This document shows, in pieces, positions 42,528 through 51,246 of a stretch of DNA of 64,000 nucleotides (its first letter is position 1; the number at the start of each line of letters is the position of its first letter). The DNA is from Paractinoplanes toevensis (GTDB lineage: Bacteria > Actinomycetota > Actinomycetes > Mycobacteriales > Micromonosporaceae): positions 1-64,000 of the forward strand of contig NZ_BOQN01000124.1 of NCBI RefSeq assembly GCF_018332695.1, in the 5' to 3' direction. The position numbers were made by a program, and so were the translations under genes. The notes under the pieces were generated by a model. The model did not search any database. It worked only from the letters and a program-made list of their open reading frames with translations, and was not told where the DNA came from.

Positions 42528-43409
42528 CTACGGCCGGGCGCGGAGCCGGCGGAGCATGCGGGCGTCGGTGAAGCCGACGGCCCGGGCCGCGGCCTCGACC
42601 GTGGTGCCGTGGCCGATCAGGTATTCGGCGCGTTCCACTCGCAGGACCTGCTGGTAGCGCAGCGGAGTGCGGCCCGTCGCGGCGGTGAACAGCCTGGTCA
42701 GCGTGCGTTCGCTGACGCCCGCCTCGGTGGCCAGGTCGGTCAGCGGCAGCGGCGCCGCGAACTCGGCGTCGATGCGGTCCTGGACCCGGTGCACCACATC
42801 GGACAGGTGGGCGCGGTGCCGCAGCATGGCGCTGGCCTGCTGCTCGTCGCCGTTACGCCGCGCGTAGACCACCATCTCGCGGGCGACACGCGCCGCAGCG
42901 GCCGGGCCGTGACGCAGTGCGACCAGGTGCAGGGCCAGGTCGATGCCGCTGGCGATGCCGGCCGAGGTCACCACGCGGTCGTCGCTGACGTACAGCACGT
43001 CGCGCACGACGGTGGCCCGCGGAAATGACCGGGCCAGACGGTCCTGCAGGTCGTGGTGGGTGGTGCAGCGGCGGCCGTCGAGCAGCCCGGCCCGGCCCAG
43101 CGCGTCGGCGCCGGCGCAGACGCTGGCCACCGTGCCGCCCGCGGCGTGGTGGCCGGCCAGCCGCTGGAGGGTGTCGGGGGTGAACGCTCCGTAACCGCTG
43201 CGCCAGCCGGGCACCACCAGCAGGTCATCGGGGGTCAACCGCGGCCAGTCACGCTCGGCGTGCAGGGACACGCCCTGCCAGGTGGGCACGGGCGTGGCCT
43301 CCGCGACGTACGCCATCTCGTAGCCGTCGGCGGTGCCGAACACCTGGGCCGGCCCGGCCAGGTCGAGCAGATGCACCTGCGGAGTCAGCACGAACACCAC
43401 CCGGCTCAC
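42528..43409 (-). CDS. GlxA-family AraC regulator (DJ-1/PfpI + HTH)
   Basis: 293 residues from GTG. DJ-1/PfpI-like domain over 1-165 (VVFVLTPQVHLLDLAGPAQVF; nucleophile-elbow-like ASVCAGADALGRAGLLDG with Cys), then an AraC HTH pair over 205-293 (LPLTDLATEAGVSERTLTRLFTAATGRTPLRYQQVLRVERAEYLI). Seven bases after the isochorismatase gene, so co-transcribed with it, an arrangement in which the regulator controls its neighbour. Confidence 0.87.
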   Translation of the reverse strand: MSRVVFVLTPQVHLLDLAGPAQVFGTADGYEMAYVAEATPVPTWQGVSLHAERDWPRLTPDDLLVVPGWRSGYGAFTPDTLQRLAGHHAAGGTVASVCAGADALGRAGLLDGRRCTTHHDLQDRLARSFPRATVVRDVLYVSDDRVVTSAGIASGIDLALHLVALRHGPAAAARVAREMVVYARRNGDEQQASAMLRHRAHLSDVVHRVQDRIDAEFAAPLPLTDLATEAGVSERTLTRLFTAATGRTPLRYQQVLRVERAEYLIGHGTTVEAAARAVGFTDARMLRRLRARP

Positions 43410-43416
43410 GATCCGG

Positions 43417-44001
43417 TCACCCTCCCAGATAGTCGTCCGTAGTGCGGACGGTGGCGAATCGCCCGGCCAGAACGTAGGCGGTGCGGGCCTTGATATCCGC
43501 CGGGGAAAGCGTACGCGGATCGGCCAGCAACTCCTCGACCGACCGATCGGCGGGGGCTTCCCAGTGCGGGATGGGGAACGTTCCGGTGGCGTCGATGACG
43601 AACGTCACCTCGTACCCGTAATCGGAGGCGACCCGGGCGGTGGTCTCGACGCACTGCTCGGTGTTCAGCCCGGTGACCGTCACCGAGCCCACGCCGGCCG
43701 CGGTCAGGGTCTGCCCGAGATTCGTCGTGGAGAAGGCGTTGTGCGAGGTCTTCGTGATGATCGGCTCACCGTCGGCGGGCTTCAGGTCGTCCACGATCCG
43801 CACGTGGCCGTTCGCCGGATCGAAGAGCCCGCCGCTGCCCGGTTCCGCATGCAGCACCCACACCACCAATTCCCCGTTGGCCCGCGCCGCGTCTACGAGA
43901 CGCTGAATGTTGCCGATCAGAGCCGGGTTGTCGAGCGCCTTCCACAACGGCCGGGCCCGGAAGGACTCCTGTACATCAATCACGATCAGAGCGTTTGTCA
44001 T
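43417..44001 (-). CDS. Isochorismatase-family cysteine hydrolase
   Basis: 194 residues. Catalytic triad D9 (IVIDVQ), K84 (IITKTSHNAF) and C117 (NTEQCVETTARVASDYGY) intact. Family members hydrolyse isochorismate, nicotinamide, N-carbamoyl amides and similar compounds. Paired with a GlxA-type regulator. The 44002-44234 gap before the divergent peptidase gene shows no gene. Confidence 0.88.
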   Translation of the reverse strand: MTNALIVIDVQESFRARPLWKALDNPALIGNIQRLVDAARANGELVVWVLHAEPGSGGLFDPANGHVRIVDDLKPADGEPIITKTSHNAFSTTNLGQTLTAAGVGSVTVTGLNTEQCVETTARVASDYGYEVTFVIDATGTFPIPHWEAPADRSVEELLADPRTLSPADIKARTAYVLAGRFATVRTTDDYLGG

Positions 44002-44234
44002 GAGTCCATCCTTCGCCGCCGGCCCGGCGGCCCGACAGACACCATCCGGCCCATCAGCGGAACGATCCGGTCACCCATTCTTTCAATACGGGCATGGCGA
44101 AGTCCCGTGGTTATCAGCGTGGCGCCGTCGTTGGTCACCCACTTTGCCCGGGTTCCGGGCGGGCCCGATTCTCAGGGTTCGATCCGGGCGTTTCCCGATT
44201 AACCACCGAGTCCACATCGACCAGGCTCGACGTC

Positions 44235-45605
44235 ATGAATTCACTGCTCTCGCTGCTGATGGTCGCCGCGTTGCCGGTGCCCGCCGCGCCACCGGCGGCC
44301 GGCCTCGACTGGTACACCTGCGGCAAGGCCGACGACGCCCAGTGCGCCTACCTCACCGTTCCCGTCGACTGGACGCATCCGGGCGGCGAGAAGATCGACA
44401 TCGCCGTGGGACGGCGGCCCGCCCTCGACCAGGCGCACAAGGTCGGCACGCTGATCTTCGGGCCGGGCGGGCCGTGGGATCCGGGCGTCTCCCGAGTCAC
44501 CGACGGTTACGACCGGTTCAGTGACACCCTGTTGGACCGGTTCGACATCGTCAGCTTCGACCCGCGCGGCTCGAACGGCAGCCACGCCGTCAGCTGCGAC
44601 CCGGAGCAGGTCGCCGCCGCCCCCTACCCGGTGCTCGCCGACCAGCAGGACTTCGATGACATGCTCGCCTACAACCGCGCTCTGTGGGCCGAGTGCGAGC
44701 GGCGCACCGGCGACCTGTGGAACCACGCCGACATGACCAGCAACGTCCGCGACCTCGACGCGCTGCGGGCCGCCCTGGGCGAACGTCAGTTGACCTTCCA
44801 GGGCAGTTCCTACGGCACGCTGCTGGGCGAGGCGTACGCGGAACGCTTTCCCCAGCGGGTCCGGGCCATCGTGCTGGAGAGCGTCGACGACCACAGCAGC
44901 CGGTCCACCGCCGAGTTCCTGACCGCGCAGACCTGGGCCTCCGAGGACGCGTTCGACGCGTTCGTGGCCTGGTGTGCCCGCACCGAGTCGTGCGCGCTGC
45001 ACGGCCATGACGTGGTCGCGGTGTGGAACCGGCTGTACGACTCGGCGGTCGCCGGCCGTCCCGACTTCACCCCGTTCGATCTGGTCGCGATCACCTACAA
45101 GCGCACCAAGGACGCCGACTACGACAAGCTGGCCGACTATCTCGCGGCGGTCGACGGTGGCGCCCCCGGCGCTCGGCTCGGCAGCCTGCCGGTGGTGCTG
45201 CCCGCGTTCTGCGCCGACTGGTCGCTGCCGGTCCGCGACTACCGCGAGTACGCCGGGCTGCTGCGCCGGGCCGCGCGGGTGGCTCCGCACACCCACTTCC
45301 CGGTGCAGGTGTTCGCGGTGACCTCCTGCCTGGGCTGGGAGAACGTCGTCTACCCGCAGCACGACCTGCACGTCCGCACCGCGACCCCGTTGCTGTTGCT
45401 CAACTCGCGGCACGACTCGGCCACCGGCTGGAACTGGGCCCGCAACGTGGAACGCCAGCTGGGCCGGCACGGCGTGCTGGTGACGTACGAGGGCGACGGC
45501 CACGGCTCGTACTCGCTCAGCCAGTGCATCCGCGCCGTGACCGACGCGTACCTCATCTCGCTGACCGTGCCCCCGCGCGGTACCAGCTGCGCCGCCGGCA
45601 CCTGA
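44235..45605 (+). CDS. Secreted alpha/beta-hydrolase (tripeptidyl aminopeptidase type)
   Basis: 456 residues from ATG at 44235, giving a short signal peptide (MNSLLSLLMVAALPVPAAPPAA). Domain starts WYTCGKADDAQCAYLTVPVDWTHP, oxyanion region GPGGPWDPGVSR, nucleophile Ser in TFQGSSYGTLLG near residue 196, late Asp in LLLLNSRHDSATGW and His in GDGHGSYS. This layout matches SlpD/SlpE-type secreted tripeptidyl aminopeptidases, which release N-terminal tripeptides outside the cell. Single gene. Confidence 0.82.
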   Translation: MNSLLSLLMVAALPVPAAPPAAGLDWYTCGKADDAQCAYLTVPVDWTHPGGEKIDIAVGRRPALDQAHKVGTLIFGPGGPWDPGVSRVTDGYDRFSDTLLDRFDIVSFDPRGSNGSHAVSCDPEQVAAAPYPVLADQQDFDDMLAYNRALWAECERRTGDLWNHADMTSNVRDLDALRAALGERQLTFQGSSYGTLLGEAYAERFPQRVRAIVLESVDDHSSRSTAEFLTAQTWASEDAFDAFVAWCARTESCALHGHDVVAVWNRLYDSAVAGRPDFTPFDLVAITYKRTKDADYDKLADYLAAVDGGAPGARLGSLPVVLPAFCADWSLPVRDYREYAGLLRRAARVAPHTHFPVQVFAVTSCLGWENVVYPQHDLHVRTATPLLLLNSRHDSATGWNWARNVERQLGRHGVLVTYEGDGHGSYSLSQCIRAVTDAYLISLTVPPRGTSCAAGT

Positions 45606-45611
45606 AGGGTC

Positions 45612-45755
45612 GGATAGTTGGTGTATCCGATGTGGCCGCCGCGGAAGGCGGTGGCCACATCGGCGGTGTTGAACGGGCCGCCGGCCGCGAGTCAGGCCGG
45701 CAGGTCCGGGTTGGCCAGGAACATCGCCCCGAAACCCCGGCTGACCGGTCTCCGC
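45612..45755 (-). pseudogene. Old Yellow Enzyme (alkene reductase) C-terminal remnant
   Basis: Reading minus-strand, GFGAMFLANPDLPA-stop-LAAGGPFNTADVATAFRGGHIGYTNYPTL is the typical C-terminus of NADH:flavin oxidoreductases of the OYE family (GRPFLANPDLPxRL...GGxxGYTDYP). A TGA at 45692-45694 stands where Arg (CGA) is usual, and the natural stop after PTL is lost. Only about 48 codons survive, squeezed between the secreted peptidase and the KdgK gene. Confidence 0.7.
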
Positions 45756-45765
45756 GCGGCTCGAT

Positions 45766-46695
45766 CTATCGCCGCAGGTCGCCGCCGGTCAGGGCCAGCA
45801 GCTCGGAGCGGTCGGGGGCGCCCTCGCAGTCGCCGGGGACGGTGACCGCGAACGCGCCGGTGGCGATCGCGGTGGACAGGCATTGACCGGGGGTGGCGCC
45901 GGCCAGCCGATCGGCGAGGTAGCCCGCCACGAAGGCGTCACCCGCGCCGACCGGGTCGACCACGGTCACCGGCAGGGCCGGAACGGTGTGCCGCTCGCCG
46001 TTGATCTGCGCCACGCAGCCGTGGCCGCCGTCCTTGAGGATCACCTCGGCCGGACCGAGTTTGGCCAGGCCACCGAGCAGGTCGTCGGCGTCGACGAACA
46101 GGGCCGCCTCGTCGGGGCTGGCGAAGACGATGTCGGCCAGGCCGGTCAGGTCGCGCAGCACCGGCGCGGCGTCGAATCGGGACCACAGTTTGGCCCGGTA
46201 GTTGAGGTCGATCGACACCGGCACGCCCGCCGCGAGGGCCGTCTCGACCGCCTGGAACACCGCGGCCCGGCAGGACTCGCTGAGCGCCGGGGTGATGCCG
46301 GTGATGTGCAAGATGCCGGCTTCGCGCAGCTCCGCCGCGGGAATGTCGGCGGGCGTGAGCCGGGAGCCCGCACTGCCGGCCCGGTGGTAATCGACGTGCG
46401 CGAACTCGCCGGACCGGCGGTGCCGCACCATCAGACCGGTGAACGCGTCGTCGGCCAGGGCAATCGTGCGCACCCCGGCCGCCTCGAGACGGGCCTTGAT
46501 CAGCGCGCCGGTCGCATCCGGGCCGACCCGGCCGAGCCAGCAGGACTCACCGCCGAGCCGGGCCACGCCGATGGCGACGTTGCTCTCGGCACCGCCGATG
46601 CCGAACGAGAAGCCCTTCGCGTACGGCAGAGGGCCGATGCTGTCCGCCGCGACCAGCCCCATCGTTTCACCGAAGGTGAAAAGTCCCCCGGTCAT
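45766..46695 (-). CDS. kdgK: 2-dehydro-3-deoxygluconokinase (PfkB family)
   Basis: 309 residues. PfkB signatures: GGAESNVAIGVARLG near 33-47, the anion-hole PVGAGDAFVAGYLADRL near 248-264 with the catalytic Asp. Sequence and its overlap (ATGA) with the KDPG aldolase gene argue for KDG kinase: KDG + ATP to KDPG in the lower Entner-Doudoroff/uronate route. Cytosolic. Kinase and aldolase form one operon. Confidence 0.83.
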   Translation of the reverse strand: MTGGLFTFGETMGLVAADSIGPLPYAKGFSFGIGGAESNVAIGVARLGGESCWLGRVGPDATGALIKARLEAAGVRTIALADDAFTGLMVRHRRSGEFAHVDYHRAGSAGSRLTPADIPAAELREAGILHITGITPALSESCRAAVFQAVETALAAGVPVSIDLNYRAKLWSRFDAAPVLRDLTGLADIVFASPDEAALFVDADDLLGGLAKLGPAEVILKDGGHGCVAQINGERHTVPALPVTVVDPVGAGDAFVAGYLADRLAGATPGQCLSTAIATGAFAVTVPGDCEGAPDRSELLALTGGDLRR

Positions 46696-47333
46696 GACCG
46701 GGCGAACGCGACCGCGCTGACCGCGTGCCGGGCCCGCGCGGCGAGAGCGGGCAGGCTGCCGCCGGTGGCGGCGTCGCCGATCAGCGGACCGCCCAGCCCG
46801 ACCGCCTTGGCCCCGGCGAACAGCCAGTCGGCGATGTCCTCGATCTTGATGCCGCCGGTGGGCATCACCTTGATCTGCGGCAGCGGCCCACGCACGTTAC
46901 GCAGGAAATCAGGCCCCAGGTTGGACGCCGGGAACACCTTTACCAGCGGGGCGCCCGCCTGATAGGCCGCGAACATCTCGGTCGGCGTGGCCGTGCCCGG
47001 GTAGAACGGGACCAGCGACGACTGCAGCAGCGCCACGTCGAGGTTGGGCGCCACCAGGAACTCGGCCCCCGCGTCGACCGCGGCCTTCGCATCGTCGGAG
47101 GTCAGCACCGTGCCCGCGCCGACCGCCACCGAGGCCGGCAGCTGACGGCGCAGGCCGGCCAGGGCCTCGATCGCGCCCCTGGAGGTCAGCGTGACCTCCA
47201 GGGCGGTGATGCCGGAGCCGACCAGCACCTCGGCCACGGCGGCGAACCCATCGGAGGTCGGCGCGCGCAGGATCGCCACGATCCCGCTGCGCACCACCGC
47301 GGCCGTCACATCGTCGAGCTTGTCGTTGGTCAC
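46692..47333 (-). CDS. eda: 2-dehydro-3-deoxyphosphogluconate aldolase
   Basis: 213 residues from GTG at 47333. Class I aldolase features: R23 in AILRAP, E46 in LEVTLTS, Schiff-base Lys K132 in VKVFPAS, and TGGI phosphate site. It splits KDPG into pyruvate and glyceraldehyde-3-phosphate. First gene of the Eda-KdgK operon; no gluconate dehydratase or uronate genes nearby, so KDG must come from elsewhere. Confidence 0.87.
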   Translation of the reverse strand: MTNDKLDDVTAAVVRSGIVAILRAPTSDGFAAVAEVLVGSGITALEVTLTSRGAIEALAGLRRQLPASVAVGAGTVLTSDDAKAAVDAGAEFLVAPNLDVALLQSSLVPFYPGTATPTEMFAAYQAGAPLVKVFPASNLGPDFLRNVRGPLPQIKVMPTGGIKIEDIADWLFAGAKAVGLGGPLIGDAATGGSLPALAARARHAVSAVAFARS

Positions 47334-47385
47334 GACTTAGATCCTGCCCGATATCGACCGGCCCAACCAGTGCCCAACCCAGTGG

Positions 47386-47934
47386 TCAGCGTCGCAGCAG
47401 TTGCCGGGCGCGACCCCGGACATCTCCATCGGACAGTTCCGACCCGGCCGGTGCTTCGATGTCGATCCGCAGCTCGACCCGTACGGCCTCCTCGAACTGC
47501 TGGATGACCAGGGGAACCTGGGTGAGCAGCTCGCGGAAGTGGGTCTGCGGCTGAACGCCGGACACGGATGCCGGGTTCATCTCTCCGTGCAGCTTCTGCA
47601 GCAGAACGTGCACGGCCAGGGCGGCGCTGCGCACCGGCCCGGAGGCGAGCAGCCGCACCCGCATCAGCGCCGGCGCGGCCTCGTCGACGTAGGCCAGCCC
47701 CGAGGCGGGCTTGTCACCGGAGTCGTAGGCGGAACGCAGTCGGTAGGTGTTGCGCTCGAAGACGGCAAGCAGCGCGACGTACGCGTCCTTACGCTCCTCA
47801 TACCACCGCCGGGTGCGCTTGCGCCGATTGCGCACTTGTTCGTTACGAGCCGTCACGAGCAGCGCCGTTGCGGCCCCAGCCAGGGCAAACACCACGGCGA
47901 CGAGGGGCAGCCCCCACCACGGGATCTCAGACAC
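47386..47934 (-). CDS. Membrane-anchored protein, unknown function
   Basis: 182 residues. One N-terminal membrane helix (about 7-28) followed by a strongly basic stretch (RNRRKRTRRWYEERKD) that places the rest in the cytosol, then a helical domain to the end. No family recognised. Similar small helical anchored proteins recur in actinobacteria. Stands alone. Confidence 0.65.
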   Translation of the reverse strand: MSEIPWWGLPLVAVVFALAGAATALLVTARNEQVRNRRKRTRRWYEERKDAYVALLAVFERNTYRLRSAYDSGDKPASGLAYVDEAAPALMRVRLLASGPVRSAALAVHVLLQKLHGEMNPASVSGVQPQTHFRELLTQVPLVIQQFEEAVRVELRIDIEAPAGSELSDGDVRGRARQLLRR

Positions 47935-48006
47935 GCGCTAACCGTAGCGATGCCGGGCCCGCGAGGCACCTGAGTCGCCTGTCGTCGATCGGGTGGTAAC
48001 GGTGCG

Positions 48007-48432
48007 TCAGGACACGCAGAACTCGTTGCCCTCGGGATCGTGCATGACCACGAAGTAGTACGAGTCGCCACGCTCGCGGCGCCGCACATTCGCGCCCAGC
48101 TCGACCAGCTCGGCGACCTTGGCATCGACGATCTCGACGCGCCGATCGTAGGGCAGCGAGTCGTCCCGCGCGGTCGGGTAGAGGTCGAGGTGGAGCCGGT
48201 TCTTCCCGGCTTTCGACTCGGGCACCTCCTGGAACCAGAGCGGCGGCTTGCGCCCGTCCGGGTCGAAGATCCGGTCGTCGAACGCATCGCGGCCGCCGAG
48301 CCGCCCGCGGTAGTGAGCCCACCAGGTGGTGTCCGACTCCGGCGGCGCCGGCTGGTAGCCCAGCACCTGCCCCCAGAACCGAGCCAGCCGGGCCGGGTCG
48401 TTCGCATCGATCGTGAGCTGCCAGAACATCAT
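48007..48432 (-). CDS. VOC-superfamily (glyoxalase-like) protein
   Basis: 141 residues from ATG at 48432 (alternative 48429). Starts MMFWQLTIDANDPARLARFWGQVLGY, then W/F..HLDLYP and the terminal YYFVVMHDPEGNEFCVS, the paired beta-alpha-beta-beta-beta units of the vicinal oxygen chelate fold (glyoxalase_6 group). Metal His/Glu positions seem partly kept (HLDL, GNEFC). Enzyme or binding role unknown. Divergent from the PHP-domain gene. Confidence 0.83.
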   Translation of the reverse strand: MMFWQLTIDANDPARLARFWGQVLGYQPAPPESDTTWWAHYRGRLGGRDAFDDRIFDPDGRKPPLWFQEVPESKAGKNRLHLDLYPTARDDSLPYDRRVEIVDAKVAELVELGANVRRRERGDSYYFVVMHDPEGNEFCVS

Positions 48433-48517
48433 CAGCACGATAGCCGAGCGCCTCGTTCCGGTGTGGGCGGTAGCGTCGATCACCGAAGCGTTGCGGCCCG
48501 GTGACGTGGAGGTCGTC

Positions 48518-49363
48518 ATGCCATTGCCCGCCGATAGTCATGTGCACAGCCAGTGGTCATGGGACACGCCGGTCGGTGACATGGAACGGTCGTGCGCCCG
48601 AGCCCTGCGGCTCGGCCTGCCGGCGATCGCTTTCACCGAACACCTCGACCACACCGTCTGGCGGATCGCGTTGGACGGCCCCTACGTCATGGACAATCTC
48701 ACCGCACTCGCCGATGCCGACGGGCTGTTGACGCCGCCCGCCTTCGACGCCGCCGGATATCTGGAAACGATCGAGCACTGCCGGCAACGGTTTCCGCAGC
48801 TGCGCATCCTCAGCGGTCTGGAGCTGGGGGAGCCGCACCGCCACGCCGATCAGATCGCTCAGGTCCTGGCCGCGGGCCGCTTCGATCGACTGCTCGGCTC
48901 CCTGCACACACTGCCTGATCAAGCGACCTTCGCCGAACCCTGGGGCATCTACCCACACCGGGACCCCAACGACGTGGTACGCGAATATCTCGCCGGCGTG
49001 GCCACGATGGTGTCGACGAACGACCAGTTCGCCGTGCTGGCCCACGTCGACTATCCGGTCCGCTCCTGGCCGACCGAGACGGCCGGCCCGTTCGACCCCG
49101 CTGCCTTCGAGGAGGAGTTCCGCCACGCGCTGCGGCTGACCGCGCAGTCCGGCCGGGCACTGGAGGTCAACACCCGGCTGCCGCTGCACCCTGCCGTGCT
49201 CACCTGGTGGCACGACGAAGGCGGCGACGCGATCACCTTCGGCAGCGACGCCCACCTGCCCGACCTCGTCGGTCACGGTTTCCGCGAGGCCGCCCAGATG
49301 GCCGAGGCGTACGGCTTCCGGCCGGGCAAGAACCCCCACGACCTCTGGGCCCGAGCCGATTGA
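48518..49363 (+). CDS. PHP-domain phosphatase (histidinol-phosphatase-like)
   Basis: 281 residues from ATG at 48518 (GGAGG five bases upstream). Metal motifs DSHVHSQWSWD, AFTEHLDH, SGLELGEPH, LLGSLHTLP, LAHVDYP and FGSDAHLPD give the trinuclear centre of PHP enzymes. A histidinol-phosphate phosphatase of the HisJ kind is possible, though other phosphoesters may be substrates. No his genes nearby. Cytosolic. Confidence 0.82.
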   Translation: MPLPADSHVHSQWSWDTPVGDMERSCARALRLGLPAIAFTEHLDHTVWRIALDGPYVMDNLTALADADGLLTPPAFDAAGYLETIEHCRQRFPQLRILSGLELGEPHRHADQIAQVLAAGRFDRLLGSLHTLPDQATFAEPWGIYPHRDPNDVVREYLAGVATMVSTNDQFAVLAHVDYPVRSWPTETAGPFDPAAFEEEFRHALRLTAQSGRALEVNTRLPLHPAVLTWWHDEGGDAITFGSDAHLPDLVGHGFREAAQMAEAYGFRPGKNPHDLWARAD

Positions 49364-49447
49364 GTAACCATCCGGCCTTCTGGAACGCGGTGCCCGGGCC
49401 GCACTGAGCGGTCCGACCGGCTCTTTCTGAGCCGCGTCTTCGTGCCG

Positions 49448-50383
49448 TCAGCCGGCGGGGAAGTAATGGCCGTTGTCCAGATCGGCGAGCAGGCCGGGCT
49501 GAGTGGGTTCCCAGCCGAGGGTCCGGCGGGTGATGAGGTTGGACGCCGGGTAGCTCTGCGTGACCAGGTTGGCCAGGAACCCGAAGTAGCCCGGCACCAT
49601 CAATACGTCCGTGGGAATGCTCATGACGGGCAGGCCCAGACGGCTTCCGATGGCCTCGGCGATCTCGCGGAACGGGATGCCTTCGTCCCCGACCGCGTGC
49701 CAGTACCTGGCGGCCGGCCCCTTCTCCAGCGCCAAGCGGAGCACGGCGGCGGCATCACGGACGTGCACGGCGTTCCACAGGTTCGCGCCGTCTCCGGGGT
49801 AGCCGACGAAACCTTTCTCCTTCGCGAGTGCGATCAGCTGCATGAGGAAGCCGGCGCGATCGGTCGTGCTGTGCGCGATGTTGGCGATCCGCACGACCGA
49901 AGACCGCACTCCCCGCTCGGCGAGGTCGATCACGGCGGTTTCCACGATGTTGCGAGCGTGCAGCGTGCCCTTGTGCTCATCGCCGGTGGGAAGGGCCGGG
50001 TCCTCCTCGGTGGCCGGCCGGCCCAGGCTTCCGGACGAGCCGATGCTCCCGGCCGCGACCAACGGCTTTCCGGTTCCCGCCAGTGCCTCGCCGTACGCGA
50101 GCATGATCGGGTGTTCCGCGGCGGCCACGGCGTCGATTCCCCCGGAGAACAGCAGGTCCTGCCGGTGGGCGAGGTGAATGACGCCGTCCGAGTCGGCGGC
50201 CGCCTCCTTGAGCCCGTCGAGGTCCTCGAGGTCGCCGCGACGTACCTTCGCGCCGAACGCGGACAGCGCCGCCGCGGCCGTGTCCGACCGGGCCAGACCG
50301 GTGACCTCGTGCCCGGCGGCGATGAGCTCTCCGATGATGTACGAACCGGAGTGGCCGGTCCCGCCAGTGACGAAAACGCGCAT
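49448..50383 (-). CDS. Extended SDR / NAD-dependent epimerase-like
   Basis: 311 residues. VFVTGGTGHSGSYIIGELIAAGHEVTGLARS is the nucleotide site; the middle lacks the classic YxxxK at its usual place, while TLHARNIVETAVIDLAERGVRSSVVRIANI and NLWNAVHVRDAAAVLRLALE are typical of atypical extended SDRs acting as reductases. Adjacent to, and likely co-transcribed with, the upstream F420-type reductase (32-bp gap). Substrate unknown. Confidence 0.82.
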   Translation of the reverse strand: MRVFVTGGTGHSGSYIIGELIAAGHEVTGLARSDTAAAALSAFGAKVRRGDLEDLDGLKEAAADSDGVIHLAHRQDLLFSGGIDAVAAAEHPIMLAYGEALAGTGKPLVAAGSIGSSGSLGRPATEEDPALPTGDEHKGTLHARNIVETAVIDLAERGVRSSVVRIANIAHSTTDRAGFLMQLIALAKEKGFVGYPGDGANLWNAVHVRDAAAVLRLALEKGPAARYWHAVGDEGIPFREIAEAIGSRLGLPVMSIPTDVLMVPGYFGFLANLVTQSYPASNLITRRTLGWEPTQPGLLADLDNGHYFPAG

Positions 50384-50415
50384 GCTGTTGTCCCTTGTGA
50401 GTGACCCAGGTGCGG

Positions 50416-51039
50416 TCAGCCGAGATTGTTGACGCCGAGGCTGAAGTTGAAGCCCCCCACGCCGTGCCGGGCCAGGCTGATCATCAACAGGCCCGTCCCT
50501 TCCAGCCAGTGCGCCATCTCCAGGCCTCCGGCATCCAACGGGCGTAGTCCGAGGCTCTCGATGAACGCCGATACGCTCGCCTTGGCCCGCGCGTCGTCGC
50601 CGGCGAAGAGCACGTCCAGAGGGCGGCCCAGGGCCAGGACGTGCCCGAAGACGGTGTTGAACGCCTTCACGACGGGCGCGCTCGCCGGGGCGGCCTTGGC
50701 GATCGCCTGCGCGGCGGAAGTGCCGTCCGGGGTGACCAGCCCGGTCGCGTCGGCGTTGACGGGGTTGGTGACGTCGATGATGACCTTGCCGGCCAGCGCG
50801 TTCCCGTACTGGGCGACGACCGGCACGGCGCCGGCGTGCGGCACGGCGAGGATGACGATGTCGCCGGCCGGAGCGGTGCCGAATGTCCCGGCCGTGGCGC
50901 CGCCGCCGAGCGCGGCGGCCAGTGCCTCAGCCTTGGCCGCGTCGCGACCGACGACCTCGACGGCGTTGCCGCCGGCGAGCGCCCGGGCGGCAAGGGCACC
51001 GGCCATGTTCCCCAAGCCGATAACGCTGATGCTGCTCAT
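50416..51039 (-). CDS. F420-dependent NADP oxidoreductase-like protein
   Basis: 207 residues from ATG at 51039. MSSISVIGLGNMAGALAARALAGGNAVEVVGRDAAKAEALA is a Rossmann NADP site; DIVILAVPHAGAVPVV and VIIDVTNPVNADATGL follow the F420_oxidored family. Second protein of this family in the window (other at 36479). First gene of a two-gene unit with the SDR at 49448, divergent from a LysR regulator, which probably controls the pair. Confidence 0.84.
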   Translation of the reverse strand: MSSISVIGLGNMAGALAARALAGGNAVEVVGRDAAKAEALAAALGGGATAGTFGTAPAGDIVILAVPHAGAVPVVAQYGNALAGKVIIDVTNPVNADATGLVTPDGTSAAQAIAKAAPASAPVVKAFNTVFGHVLALGRPLDVLFAGDDARAKASVSAFIESLGLRPLDAGGLEMAHWLEGTGLLMISLARHGVGGFNFSLGVNNLG

Positions 51040-51118
51040 TGTGTGCCTGCTTTCTGGAGCTGAAACGGACGCCATGCGACCCCGTCTCAATTCATGACGT
51101 ACTCATTGGTGTTCGATG

Positions 51119-51139
51119 CCGAATTCTTGTACCGAATTC
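51119..51139. promoter_or_regulatory. CCGAATTC direct repeats, candidate LysR site
   Basis: CCGAATTC occurs at 51119-51126 and 51132-51139, 13 bp apart, each containing the palindrome GAATTC. They lie in the 207-bp divergent region between the F420-type gene (51039) and the LysR gene (51247). Confidence 0.35.
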
Positions 51140-51246
51140 GCTGCGGCCCATCAGCACCTATTAATTTGCCAGTGGCCTGAGTCGGTGTCCAAGACCTCTT
51201 TCAGCGGTCGCGATACCCTCGAGGCATCGCCGGACCGGGAGGCCCC

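Noticed and set aside
49364..49447. Terminator after the PHP-domain gene
   Set aside because: Only a five-base stem (CGGTC/GACCG) can form; too weak to list.
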